Shown here piece by piece: positions 55,720 through 63,952 of a DNA stretch of 64,000 nt. The DNA lies in NCBI RefSeq assembly GCF_001703635.1, contig NZ_LQZT01000001.1, positions 1-64,000 of the forward strand. Reading direction: 5' to 3'. Source of the stretch: Parahoeflea olei (GTDB taxonomy: Bacteria; Pseudomonadota; Alphaproteobacteria; Rhizobiales; Rhizobiaceae). Every line of letters begins with the position of its first letter. Within the stretch, counting starts at the first letter, position 1. The notes beneath the pieces are model-generated. The model made no database searches. It saw only the letters and a list, made by a program, of their open reading frames with translations, and had not been told where the DNA came from. The translations under genes and the position numbers were made by a program.

Positions 55720-56487
55720 TCAGCCGGCCACCGCATGCGCGAGCACCCGCGCCACGGCTTCGGGCGCCTCTTCCGGCACCATGTGCCCGAGCCCCGGCAG
55801 CACATTCATGGCGAAGCTCGGCGGCAACGCATCGGGTGCGGGACAGGGCAGCACCTTGTCCTCCGTGCCCCAGAGCACCGTCACCGGCATCGTGAGCGCG
55901 GCCAGTTGCGCCGCGGGCAGCACGCCCTGGCCTGCCTCCGGCCCGTCAGGGAACATCGCCCGGTAGGTTTCGTCGAGCGCCTCGAGCGCCCCGGGTCGCG
56001 CCCGCAAGGCCACGAAATGCTCGACCACCGATTCCGGCACGGAATGGCCCGGCGCCGACATGTCGCTGAGGCAGGCACGGATCTCGTCCGCCGTCTGAGC
56101 CTTGGCGTAGCGCGCCAGAAGCCCGGCATTGATCTCCCTGGCCATGCCGCCCGGCGCCACCAGCGTGAGCGAGGCGACCCGCTCGCCCGCACGCATGGCG
56201 ATCAGCGCGGCCACGGCGCCGCCCATCGAGTGGCCGGCCACATGGAACCGGTCGATCCCGGCCGCATCGAGCCCGGCGAGAATGGCCTTGGCCATCCGCC
56301 CCGCCCCGCCGCGGCCCTCGGCCTCGAGCGAGCCGCCGTGCCCCGGCAGGTCGACCGTGATCACGCGCAACTCCTTGGGCAGCGCCGCCCGGACCTGGTC
56401 CCAGGCAGACCCGTCGCCACCGAAGCCGTGCAGCAGCACCAGCGTCGCGCCGGTCTCGGGTCCGGAAATCTCCATGTGCAGTCCCAT
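55720..56487 (-). CDS. Alpha/beta-fold hydrolase
   Basis: The product is 255 residues. The oxyanion region is VLLHGFGGDGSAWDQ, the nucleophile elbow is VAGHSMGGAVAAL, and the catalytic His is in PGLGHMVPEEAPEAV; a catalytic Asp lies probably in WGTEDKVLP. It resembles AcoC/pimeloyl-ester-type hydrolases, but the substrate is unknown. The frame opens at 56505; ATG 56487 has GAGGAGG at 5-base spacing and is chosen. Confidence 0.9.
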   Translation of the reverse strand: MGLHMEISGPETGATLVLLHGFGGDGSAWDQVRAALPKELRVITVDLPGHGGSLEAEGRGGAGRMAKAILAGLDAAGIDRFHVAGHSMGGAVAALIAMRAGERVASLTLVAPGGMAREINAGLLARYAKAQTADEIRACLSDMSAPGHSVPESVVEHFVALRARPGALEALDETYRAMFPDGPEAGQGVLPAAQLAALTMPVTVLWGTEDKVLPCPAPDALPPSFAMNVLPGLGHMVPEEAPEAVARVLAHAVAG

Positions 56488-56582
56488 GGCGCCCTCCTCG
56501 CGCATGCGCCGGCGGGCCTCCCCCTGCCGGTCGAAAAACGCCGCCGCACCCGGGTGTAGGTGCGGCGGCTGGCCGTTCTGCC

Positions 56583-58292
56583 TCAGCCCCTGGCTGCGGC
56601 GAGCGCGCGATTGGCGGCAGAGACCACCGCCTCGAGCGAGGCCGCGACGATGTTGGTGTTGACGCCGGCGCCATGCAGCTTGCCGGTCGGCGTCTCCATC
56701 TGCATGTAGCAGATCGCGGCCGCATTGGAGCCGTGCTGGAGCGAATGCTCGGAATAGTTCGCCACCGTCAGATCCATGCCGAGATAGATCGACAGCGCAT
56801 TGACGAAGCCGTCGATCGGGCCGGTGCCGCGGCCCTCGATGCGCTTGGTCTCGCCATTGTCGGTGATCTCGGCGGAAACGATCCGCACGCCCTTGGTGGC
56901 CGGGTCGGTGTGGGTGTGGTGGTCGATGAAGCCGAGCCGAGCGCCCGGCTGGTTGACGTAATACTCCATGAAGCGGTCATAGATCCGCTTCGGCGGAAGC
57001 TCCACGCCCTCTTCGTCGGTGATGCGCTGGATCTCCTCGCGGAATTCCACCTGCATCGCCCGCGGCAGGTCCAGCCCGTAATCCTCCTTCAGGATATAGG
57101 CGATGCCGCCCTTGCCCGACTGCGAGTTGATGCGGATGATCGCCTCGTAGGAGCGGCCGACATCGGCCGGATCGATCGGCAGGTAGGGCACTTCCCATTC
57201 CGGCTTGTTGGCCTTGCGGATCGCCTTCATGCCCTTGTTGATCGCATCCTGGTGCGAGCCGGAGAACGCGGTGTAGACCAGTTCGCCCACGTAAGGATGC
57301 CGCTCGGGGATCTTCATCTCGTTGGAATATTCGTAGACCGCCTTGATGCGCTCGACATCCGAGCAGTCGAGTTCGGGATCGACCCCTTGGGTGAACATGT
57401 TCAGCGCCAGCGCCACCACGTCGACATTGCCGGTGCGCTCGCCATTGCCGAACAGCGTGCCTTCCACCCGGTCGGCGCCGGCCATCAGCCCGAGTTCCGT
57501 GGCGGCAATGCCGGTGCCGCGGTCATTGTGCGGGTGCAGCGACACCAGCACGTTCTCGCGGTTGTCGATGTTGCGGCACATCCACTCGATCTGGTCGGCA
57601 TAGATATTGGGCGTGCCCATTTCCACGGTCGAGGGCAGGTTGAGGATCAGCTTGTTGTCGGGCGTCGGCGCGATCACCTCGATCACGGCGTTGGAGATTT
57701 CCAGCGCCACCTCGAGTTCGGTGCCGGTGAAGCTTTCGGGCGAGTATTCGAACCGGAAGCCGCCGCCCGCCTTCTCGGCCATCTCCTTGACCATCTTGGC
57801 CGCATCGACCGCAATCTGCTTGATGCCGGCCACGTCCTTCTCGAACACCACGCGGCGCTGCAGCTCCGAGGTGGAATTGTAGAAATGCACGATCGGCCGG
57901 GTGGCACCCTCGAGCGATTCAAACGTGCGGGTGATCAGTTCGGGCCGGCACTGCACCAGGACCTGCAACGACACGTCCTCGGGCACACCGCCCTGCTCCA
58001 CGCACCAGCGCGCGAAGTCGAAATCGGTCTGCGAGGCGGAGGGAAAGCCGATCTCGATTTCCTTGAACCCCATGTCCAGGAGCAACTGGAACATCCGCGC
58101 CTTGCGGTCATGGCCCATCGGGTTGATCAGCGACTGGTTGCCGTCGCGCAGGTCGACCGAGCACCAGATCGGCGCCTTTTCGATGCGTTTGGAGGGCCAG
58201 GTGCGGTCGTGCAGGTCGATCGACGGATAGGGACGGTATTTCTGGGCCGCCTTCGGCATGCCCTTCGCTCCGGTGGAAATATGTGCAGTCAT
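56583..58292 (-). CDS. leuA: 2-Isopropylmalate synthase (long, type-II form)
   Basis: The product is 569 residues, the long form also found in actinobacteria and fungi. It condenses acetyl-CoA with 2-oxoisovalerate, the first step of leucine synthesis. Catalytic-domain motifs are WCSVDLRDGNQSLINPMG, EIGFPSASQTDFDF, VLVSLHPHNDRGTGIAA and GTLFGNGERTGNVD. The C-terminal regulatory domain (about 450-569) has GRGTGPIDGFVNAL. ATG 58292 follows GAGAGA. A Leu-rich mini-ORF with hairpins lies upstream and probably controls expression. Confidence 0.97.
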   Translation of the reverse strand: MTAHISTGAKGMPKAAQKYRPYPSIDLHDRTWPSKRIEKAPIWCSVDLRDGNQSLINPMGHDRKARMFQLLLDMGFKEIEIGFPSASQTDFDFARWCVEQGGVPEDVSLQVLVQCRPELITRTFESLEGATRPIVHFYNSTSELQRRVVFEKDVAGIKQIAVDAAKMVKEMAEKAGGGFRFEYSPESFTGTELEVALEISNAVIEVIAPTPDNKLILNLPSTVEMGTPNIYADQIEWMCRNIDNRENVLVSLHPHNDRGTGIAATELGLMAGADRVEGTLFGNGERTGNVDVVALALNMFTQGVDPELDCSDVERIKAVYEYSNEMKIPERHPYVGELVYTAFSGSHQDAINKGMKAIRKANKPEWEVPYLPIDPADVGRSYEAIIRINSQSGKGGIAYILKEDYGLDLPRAMQVEFREEIQRITDEEGVELPPKRIYDRFMEYYVNQPGARLGFIDHHTHTDPATKGVRIVSAEITDNGETKRIEGRGTGPIDGFVNALSIYLGMDLTVANYSEHSLQHGSNAAAICYMQMETPTGKLHGAGVNTNIVAASLEAVVSAANRALAAARG

Positions 58293-58298
58293 GGATAT

Positions 58299-58445
58299 CT
58301 CTCGTTTCCTAGGCCCCAGTCGGGCGCCGCTTCGGGGCGGCAGCAACCGGACTCAAGCCGTCTTGTTGCATTGGGATCGGAATGTAAAGTCGAGAGAGGA
58401 GCTGGCGCGCGGGGAACCGGCGGTTTCGACCGCCGGACGCTCCTC
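58299..58445 (-). promoter_or_regulatory. Candidate attenuator RNA between the leader peptide and leuA
   Basis: The leader RNA can form CCGGCGGT/ACCGCCGG (58417-58424 with 58429-58436) inside a longer helix GAGGAGC/GCTCCTC (58396-58402 with 58439-58445). The outer helix overlaps the mini-ORF stop codon. The neighbouring CTCTCG (minus strand, 58396-58391) is complementary to the leuA Shine-Dalgarno region CGAGAG (58304-58299). No U-run is visible, so any control may act on translation. Pairings were found by eye. Confidence 0.45.
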
Positions 58446-58566
58446 AACGAGCCCGGCGATCGCCGCTAAGCGCGAGAAGAAGCAGACCGCCCATGAGCGC
58501 ATGCGACGCCACCGCCGCGGAGAAGCGGGCAAACGGGCTGTCGGAAGGGCGCTTGGTCTTGGTCAT
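58444..58566 (-). CDS. Candidate leucine leader peptide, 40 residues
   Basis: The mini-ORF encodes MTKTKRPSDSPF at its start and HALMGGLLLLALSGD near its end. Four consecutive Leu codons (CTG CTT CTT CTC) and another shortly after lie 10-15 codons before the stop. It has no ribosome site, but a promoter -10 ends 6 bases before the ATG, so it would be translated from a leaderless mRNA, as reported for the rhizobial trp leader peptide. The stop is 151 bases before leuA. A small membrane protein is the alternative. Confidence 0.55.
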   Translation of the reverse strand: MTKTKRPSDSPFARFSAAVASHALMGGLLLLALSGDRRAR

Positions 58567-58572
58567 GAAGGC

Positions 58573-58601
58573 TAGATACAGCGGCGCGGGCGGGATGGCA
58601 A
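58573..58601 (-). promoter_or_regulatory. Promoter of the leuA leader transcript
   Basis: On the minus strand TTGCCA (58601-58596) and TATCTA (58578-58573) have a 17-base spacer. The -10 ends 6 bases before the mini-ORF ATG, placing the transcription start at the A of the ATG. Confidence 0.6.
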
Positions 58602-58730
58602 GGGGGATGATGGGGGAGGTCCGCATCCGCGGCCGGTACCGCAAATTGGTATGCAAAGCAGTGCCATGCCTCCCCCGTTCAAGGCAGATGGTCCGCCGCA
58701 ACTCCTCAGCAGGTTGCCCAACGCCCTGCC

Positions 58731-59168
58731 TCAGACTGGGCGGGACACCATGCGCACGTCGAGCGGTTCGAAATCCTTGAGATTGTCCGTCACCAAAGTG
58801 AGATCATAGGCCCGCGCCGTAGCGGCGATGATGAGATCGGCAAGACCGGGAGTGTGGCCGCGGCGTGTGGCATCCTCTTCCATGACACCCGCGATTCGGG
58901 CGACGACGGCATTCATGGGCAGGATCCGGTCGCCGAAATCATCCAGCAACCGATCGAGCCAGAGCGTGATCAGCCTTGCGCGGTCGACCCCGCCCGCTCG
59001 GTGGAGCTTGCGCACGCCCCTTTCGATTTCGGCCACCGTCATGGCTGAAAGATAGAGATTTCCAGCCACTCCCTTCTCGCGGATCCAGGCTTCAAACCCT
59101 GCCTCGACGGCCGGCTTGCCCGGTGCGAGCCGGGAAATGATGTTGGTGTCGAGCAAGAACCCGCTCAA
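58731..59168 (-). CDS. PIN-domain toxin, FitB/VapC type
   Basis: The product is 145 residues. PIN acidic residues are in FLLDTNIISRLAPG, the Glu of MTVAEIERGV, and GLADLIIAATARAYDLTLVT followed by DNLKDF. It is the toxin of a type II TA pair with the Phd-like protein just upstream; the genes overlap by 4 bases. Probable activity: Mg-dependent RNase. Confidence 0.92.
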   Translation of the reverse strand: MSGFLLDTNIISRLAPGKPAVEAGFEAWIREKGVAGNLYLSAMTVAEIERGVRKLHRAGGVDRARLITLWLDRLLDDFGDRILPMNAVVARIAGVMEEDATRRGHTPGLADLIIAATARAYDLTLVTDNLKDFEPLDVRMVSRPV

Positions 59169-59416
59169 AGATCGGCGTCGCGCATGGGGGACGGGTTGCG
59201 CTCAAGGTCGAGACCGCCCGGGAACGACAGCAGAAACGCCCCGAAATCGGGTTTTGGCATGGTCAGCGCCTTGCGCGCAGCTTCGGCTGCTTCGACACTC
59301 ACCAGAACAGCTGCCGGCTTGCCATGGCGCGTGATGGTGACGAACTCGCCGTTGGCCGCATCATCGACAAGAGCGGCAAAACCCGCCTTGGCGTCTTTAA
59401 CACTGGCGGTGGACAC
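59165..59416 (-). CDS. Phd/YefM-type antitoxin
   Basis: The product is 83 residues. The Phd/YefM fold is evident from the start TASVKDAKAGFAALVDDAAN and the core GEFVTITRHGKPAAVLVSVE. The C-terminal toxin-binding tail carries LSFPGGLDLERN. The chosen start is GTG 59416, because GGAGG lies 5 bases before it; the frame is open further upstream, but through the operator and promoter. It should repress its own promoter by binding the palindrome at 59433-59448. Confidence 0.88.
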   Translation of the reverse strand: MSTASVKDAKAGFAALVDDAANGEFVTITRHGKPAAVLVSVEAAEAARKALTMPKPDFGAFLLSFPGGLDLERNPSPMRDADL

Positions 59417-59432
59417 AAGCGCCTCCAAAGAC

Positions 59433-59448
59433 TGACCATATATGGTCA
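59433..59448. promoter_or_regulatory. Palindromic TA operator TGACCATATATGGTCA
   Basis: This is a perfect 16-bp palindrome 16 bases upstream of the antitoxin start, placed at the predicted transcription start. Its position and symmetry fit an antitoxin autoregulatory operator. Confidence 0.75.
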
Positions 59449-59476
59449 AAATAGGCTGCTTTTGCTTTGGTTGCAA
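59448..59476 (-). promoter_or_regulatory. Promoter of the Phd/PIN toxin-antitoxin operon
   Basis: On the minus strand TTGCAA (59476-59471) and TATTTT (59453-59448) are 17 bases apart. The -10 abuts the palindrome, so a bound antitoxin would block RNA polymerase. Confidence 0.6.
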
Positions 59477-59540
59477 TGGCTGCTCATATGACCTTGCTCT
59501 TCCCGCTTGCGCGGAAGATGGGAGGCGACATGCACCAGAT

Positions 59541-59691
59541 CCCACCTCCCCCTTGAGGGGAGGTCGGAGAGCCAAGCGCAGCGCAGGCGATCCGGGTGGG
59601 GGTATGAGGGCGAGGCGAACACGATTTTACATCAGGGTCAGTGCAGAGACTTACCCACACCCCTGCCCCTTCCCATCAGGGGGAGGGGGAA
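59541..59691. repeat. Intergenic palindromic repeat element
   Basis: The stretch has two GC-rich palindromes. ACCTCCCC/GGGGAGGT (59544-59551 with 59557-59564) is perfect. A second, less perfect one runs through CCCCTTCCC and GGGGGAGGGG (about 59666-59689). The segment between, with GATCCGGGTGGGGG, matches the style of dispersed intergenic repeats common in Hyphomicrobiales chromosomes. I recognise the style from memory, not by comparison with other copies; only this one is in the window. Confidence 0.5.
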
Positions 59692-59706
59692 AAGCTGCGC
59701 CCTAAC

Positions 59707-60201
59707 TCACCTCCGATGCCGATAAACGAGAATTTCCTGCCCCGGCCGCACCGCCTCGGTGTCGAGCGTGGCGCCCAGCCGTTCGGCGAGTTGGCGGGAG
59801 CGGTGGTTGTCGGGGTCGATGTGGCTGACGATGGTCGAAAGCCCCCGCGGGCCGAAGCCCCAGGCGCGCAGGGCGGAAGCGGCCTCGAAGGCGTAGCCCC
59901 TGCCCTCGAAGCCGTCATAGACCATCCAGCCAAGTTCATGCTCGGGAAACAGCGGGCCGGAATTGATGCCGACCTGGCCGACGCACTGGCCGGTGGCACG
60001 GTCGTCGATCATCAGCGCGCCGCAGCCCATCAGTTGCCATTGCGCCAGATCCTGACAGAACAGGCCCCAGGCGGAGGCCAGCGTGTGCGGCCCCTCCATG
60101 AAGCCCGCGCGCGCCGATATCATCAGCGCGGCATAGGCCGGCCAGTCGTCCATGGTCTGCGGCCGCAGCCGCAGCCGCTCGGTCTCAAGGGTCGGAATCA
60201 T
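59707..60201 (-). CDS. GNAT-family N-acetyltransferase (RimJ-like)
   Basis: The product is 164 residues. It is an Acetyltransf_3 protein: MIPTLETERLRLRPQTMDDW at the start, ELGWMVYDGFEGRGYAFEAA as the acetyl-CoA loop and HIDPDNHRSRQLAERLGA near the end. Ribosomal-protein or other amine acetylation is possible; the substrate is unknown. Its downstream end borders the palindromic repeat. Confidence 0.9.
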   Translation of the reverse strand: MIPTLETERLRLRPQTMDDWPAYAALMISARAGFMEGPHTLASAWGLFCQDLAQWQLMGCGALMIDDRATGQCVGQVGINSGPLFPEHELGWMVYDGFEGRGYAFEAASALRAWGFGPRGLSTIVSHIDPDNHRSRQLAERLGATLDTEAVRPGQEILVYRHRR

Positions 60202-60393
60202 GGATCTGCCTCGCTCAATTGCAACACCCGCCCGAAATCAGCCGGCAGGATCGCGGGCGCGGGCGGAACAGGCTATCCTGTGGCACGAACCCGGCGCATA
60301 ACGATACCCCCGCGCGAGCGATTTCTCCCGGACGCGGCCAGACCCTTGAAATGGAGAGACCGGACGCGTGCAGGCAGGAAAGCGGAAAACCCC

Positions 60394-61461
60394 ATGATGC
60401 GTGGCGAGCAACCGGCAAGCCCGGAGCCTCCCGCACCCGCGATGCCGTTTCTGCAAAGGCTCGGCTGGCAGGCCTTCTTTGCGCAGCAGACCAGCATCGA
60501 CGAACTGGCCGAAACGCCGCCGGTGCGCGTGACCGAGGTGCATCGCAGCGGCTTGCGCGTGCTGGGCGACGGCATCGACATGAGCGTGCCGCCGCGCAGC
60601 GACGCCACCGTCGGCGACTGGCTGCTGCTCGACCGGACGCTTCCGAGCGCGAGCCGGCTGCTCGAGCGCAAGAGCCTGATCAAGCGCCGCGCGGCGGGCC
60701 GCGAAAGCGCGGTGCAGCTGATCGCCGCCAATCTCGACACCGCCTTCGTGGTCACCTCCTGCAATGCCGATTTCAACCTGGCCCGGCTCGAGCGCTACAT
60801 CGCGCTCGCCTTCGAGGCGGGCGTGACCCCCGTGATCGTGATCACCAAGGCCGACCTCTGCGACGATATTGCCGACTATGTGGCGCGCGCCTCCGCGATC
60901 TCCGAAGAGGTCGCCGTGGTCACGCTCAACGCCAGGAGTGACGAGCCGCGTGCGAAGCTTGCCCCCTGGTGCAAGCCCGGGCAGACGGTCGCGTTCCTGG
61001 GCTCCTCCGGCGTCGGCAAATCGACGCTCACCAATGCGCTCTCGGGCCGGGAGGCGGCGGCGACGCAAGCGATCCGCGAGGACGACGCCAAGGGCCGCCA
61101 CACCACCTCGCATCGCCAGATCCACCTGCTGCCCGACGGCTGCGCGGTGCTCGACACGCCCGGCGTGCGCGAATTGCAATTGGCCGAAGCCGAAACCGGC
61201 GTGGCCGAGGTGTTCTCCGATCTCGACGAGCTTGCCGCCCAGTGCCGCTTCAACGATTGCCGGCATGAAGGCGAACCCGGCTGCGCGGTGCGGGCCGCAG
61301 TCGACAGCGGGGAGGTCGACGCGGGCCGGCTCGCGCGCTGGCAGAAGCTGCTCGCCGAGGACCGGCACAACACGGCGACCCTCGCCGAGCGGCGCTCGAA
61401 GGACAAGGCTTTCGGCAAGATGGTCAAGCAGGCCAAGAAGCGGAAATTCAGGGACCGCTGA
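60394..61461 (+). CDS. rsgA: Ribosome small-subunit-dependent GTPase RsgA
   Basis: This circularly permuted GTPase of about 355 residues assists late 30S maturation. An N-terminal OB-like domain is followed by G4 VIVITKAD, then G1 FLGSSGVGKSTLTNAL (about residue 205), then G3 VLDTPGVREL, the permuted order typical of RsgA/YjeQ. A C-terminal zinc knuckle is present in CRFNDCRHEGEPGC, and the tail is basic. ATG 60394 or 60397 is the start. It is convergent with clpP. Confidence 0.95.
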   Translation: MMRGEQPASPEPPAPAMPFLQRLGWQAFFAQQTSIDELAETPPVRVTEVHRSGLRVLGDGIDMSVPPRSDATVGDWLLLDRTLPSASRLLERKSLIKRRAAGRESAVQLIAANLDTAFVVTSCNADFNLARLERYIALAFEAGVTPVIVITKADLCDDIADYVARASAISEEVAVVTLNARSDEPRAKLAPWCKPGQTVAFLGSSGVGKSTLTNALSGREAAATQAIREDDAKGRHTTSHRQIHLLPDGCAVLDTPGVRELQLAEAETGVAEVFSDLDELAAQCRFNDCRHEGEPGCAVRAAVDSGEVDAGRLARWQKLLAEDRHNTATLAERRSKDKAFGKMVKQAKKRKFRDR

Positions 61462-61490
61462 ACTCGGCCCTCTCACCGGTATCCCGGCAT

Positions 61491-61526
61491 GAAAAGGCCC
61501 CGCGGCGCGTGGCGCCGGCGGGGCCT
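61491..61526 (-). terminator. Intrinsic terminator of clpP
   Basis: AGGCCCCGC (61495-61503) pairs with GCGGGGCCT (61518-61526), with an inner GGCGC/GCGCC stem. On the minus strand TTTTC follows. The hairpin may also act weakly for rsgA in the other direction. Confidence 0.7.
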
Positions 61527-61555
61527 CATCGATCAGCGGGACCGGCAGGTCCGGA

Positions 61556-62134
61556 TCAGATCTCGGACTGGCTGGTGATGATGCGGCCGACGAGACCGTA
61601 GTCCTTGGCATCCTCGGCCGAGAGCCAGTAGTCGCGGTCGGTGTCGGCGGCGATCTTTTCCACCGGCTGGCCGGTGGCCTTGGAGAAGATCTTGTTCAGC
61701 CGCTCGTTCATCTTGATGATCTCGCGCGCCTGGATCTCGATGTCGGAGACCATGCCGCGGGTGCCGCCCGACGGTTGGTGCAGCAGGAAGCGGGTGTTGG
61801 GCAGGCACAGCCGCTGCTCCTTGGGCACGGAGACATAGATCAGCGCGCCGGCGGAGGCGACCCAGCCGGTGCCGATGATCCAGACCTTGGGCTTGATGAA
61901 GCCGATCATGTCATGGATCGAATCGCCCGATTCGACATGGCCGCCCGGCGAATTGACGAAGATCCGGATGTCGTCGTCGCTGGCGGCGGCGAGCGCTGCC
62001 AGCTGCGCGCAGACCTTGTGCGCCAGTTCCTGGGTGATGCCGCCATAGATGAAGATCGAGCGCGATTTGAAGAGGTTGGCTTCCGCTTCCTTGCCCAGCG
62101 GCAGTTCTGTCGTCTTTTCGTCTTCGTCGCTCAT
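61556..62134 (-). CDS. ClpP-family ATP-dependent protease subunit (paralogue type)
   Basis: The product is 192 residues. The catalytic triad looks complete: Ser94 in [13 protein letters not shown], His119 in FLLHQPSGG and Asp near 166-168 in [14 protein letters not shown]. The Ser context (VASAG) and lack of a propeptide differ from the main ClpP (AASMGA-type), so this is probably an additional ClpP paralogue. It would partner ClpX or ClpA. ATG 62134 (MSDEDEKTT) is chosen. A promoter with an inverted repeat lies at 62150-62193. Confidence 0.92.
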   Translation of the reverse strand: MSDEDEKTTELPLGKEAEANLFKSRSIFIYGGITQELAHKVCAQLAALAAASDDDIRIFVNSPGGHVESGDSIHDMIGFIKPKVWIIGTGWVASAGALIYVSVPKEQRLCLPNTRFLLHQPSGGTRGMVSDIEIQAREIIKMNERLNKIFSKATGQPVEKIAADTDRDYWLSAEDAKDYGLVGRIITSQSEI

Positions 62135-62149
62135 GAAGGCTCTCCGTGT

Positions 62150-62193
62150 GGTTCGTATGTCTGCCAGATAGTACGAACCGGCGTGCGAAACAA
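62150..62193 (-). promoter_or_regulatory. clpP promoter with inverted repeat around the -10
   Basis: On the minus strand TTGTTT (62193-62188) and TATCTG (62170-62165) are 17 bases apart. The inverted repeat GGTTCGT/ACGAACC (62150-62156 and 62173-62179) flanks the -10, suggesting a regulator site. Confidence 0.5.
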
Positions 62194-62318
62194 TGGCGCA
62201 AACCCAATGCGCCGCCAAACAAGCCTGCGGCGCGGCGTTTTCACACCGCGCCGCATCAGGCGTCATTCACCGTCTGCGGCTCAAGAGATCAGCCGCGGGA
62301 AGGTCCGCGCGAGGCAGG

Positions 62319-63776
62319 TCAGGCCTGGACGGCTGCCCGCGCTTCGCCCTGCTCGGGCCGCGGACGACGGTCGCCGCTCCGCCGCCGGCGGCGGGTCTTC
62401 GAAGCCGGCTGCTGCTCGCCCTTGTGATTGGCCACGGCGGAGGGATGGTGGCGGTTGGCGCCGGCTGCGGCTGCGGGCTTGCCCTGCTGCGGCTTGCCCT
62501 GCTGCTGGCCGGGCTTCGCCCCCTGACCCTGCGCCGGCTTGCGGCCCCTGCCCTGCGGCTTGGCGCCAGCCGGACGGGCGCCCTGACGCGGGCGCTGGGT
62601 GCGGTTGAGCGGCGCGAAATCGCCATCGGGGTCGGCGAGCGCATCGACATAGGTGCCTTCAGGCGCCTTGACCACCGGCACCGGCGTCTTCAGCAGCTTC
62701 TCGATGTCGCGCAGCAGCGAGCGCTCGTCGGGCGCACAGAAGGTCACGGCGGTGCCCGAGGCGCCGGCGCGCGCGGTGCGGCCGATGCGGTGGACATAGA
62801 CTTCCGGAACGTTCGGCAGCTCGTAATTGATCACCAGGCTCACGCCCGGCACGTCGATGCCGCGCGCGGCGATGTCGGTGGCGATCAGCACCGGCACGGT
62901 GCCGGCGCGGAAGCCGGCAAGCGCCCGCTCGCGCTGGCCCTGCGACTTGTTGCCGTGGATCGCCGCTGCGGCGATGCCCTCGGCGTCGAGCCGCTTGGCG
63001 GCCTTGTCGGCGCCGCGCTTGGTGCGGGTGAACACGATCACGCGCTCGCCCTGCTGCTCGCGGATCAGGCTTGCCAGCGCGCCCATCTTGGATGAGGACT
63101 GCATGTGCATCACCGAATGGTCGACCCGGTCGGCGGTCTTCTTGGCGGGGATCACCGACACTTCAGTCGGATCCTTGAGATGGCGCGACGACAGTTCGCG
63201 GATTTCCTTGGGCATGGTGGCCGAGAACAGCAGCGTCTGCCGCGCAGCCGGCGTCATCGCCAGGATGCGCTTGATCGCCGGCATAAAGCCGATATCGAGC
63301 ATCTGGTCGGCCTCGTCGAGCACGACGACTTCGATCTCGTTGAGCGAAACCGCGCGCTGGTCGATCAGATCGATCAGGCGGCCCGGGGTGGCGATCAGGA
63401 TATCGATGCCGGTCGACAGCGCCTTGATCTGCGGACGGATCGACACGCCGCCGACCACGACCGTCGAGGTCATGTTGAGCTTGCGGCCGTAGTCTTTGAC
63501 GCTCTTGGCGATCTGGGCGGAGAGTTCGCGGGTGGGCGACAGGATCAGCGCGCGCACCTTCTTCGGCGCGGCGCGCTTGCCCGGCGCCAGCCGCTGCAGG
63601 ATCGGCAGCGAGAAGGCGGCGGTCTTGCCGGTGCCGGTCTGCGCCAGCCCGATCACGTCGCGGCCTTCGAGCACCAGCGGGATCGCCTGCGCCTGGATCG
63701 GCGTCGGCTTGACGAGCTTGAGGCCGTCAAGCGTGTCGACGAGGGCCTTGGACAGGCCGAGTTCGGAAAAAGTCAT
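62319..63776 (-). CDS. DEAD-box RNA helicase, RhlE-like
   Basis: The product is 485 residues. Q motif GLSKALVDTL with KPTPIQAQAIP, motif I LAQTGTGKTAAF, Ia PTRELSAQI, II VVLDEADQML, III LFSATMP and VI HRIGRTARAG are all present. The C-terminal tail (about 385-485) is basic and rich in Arg, Gly, Gln and Pro, as in RhlE proteins that act on rRNA or in RNA decay at low temperature. The start at 63776 begins MTFSELGLS, the family start. Confidence 0.95.
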   Translation of the reverse strand: MTFSELGLSKALVDTLDGLKLVKPTPIQAQAIPLVLEGRDVIGLAQTGTGKTAAFSLPILQRLAPGKRAAPKKVRALILSPTRELSAQIAKSVKDYGRKLNMTSTVVVGGVSIRPQIKALSTGIDILIATPGRLIDLIDQRAVSLNEIEVVVLDEADQMLDIGFMPAIKRILAMTPAARQTLLFSATMPKEIRELSSRHLKDPTEVSVIPAKKTADRVDHSVMHMQSSSKMGALASLIREQQGERVIVFTRTKRGADKAAKRLDAEGIAAAAIHGNKSQGQRERALAGFRAGTVPVLIATDIAARGIDVPGVSLVINYELPNVPEVYVHRIGRTARAGASGTAVTFCAPDERSLLRDIEKLLKTPVPVVKAPEGTYVDALADPDGDFAPLNRTQRPRQGARPAGAKPQGRGRKPAQGQGAKPGQQQGKPQQGKPAAAAGANRHHPSAVANHKGEQQPASKTRRRRRSGDRRPRPEQGEARAAVQA

Positions 63777-63952
63777 GGAATGTCTTTCGGGTTCGTGGGC
63801 AAAGGCCGGGGCGTGCGCCTGTGCGCCGCCGGTCGCGGACCATGCCCGATAACAACAAGCCCCCTGAGAGCGGTCTCACCGCAATCGGAGGAGTTCGGGT
63901 TTGGCGCATCGCCGCTGGCCGACGCGAAATTTCAGGGTGGACTTTAGGGGAG

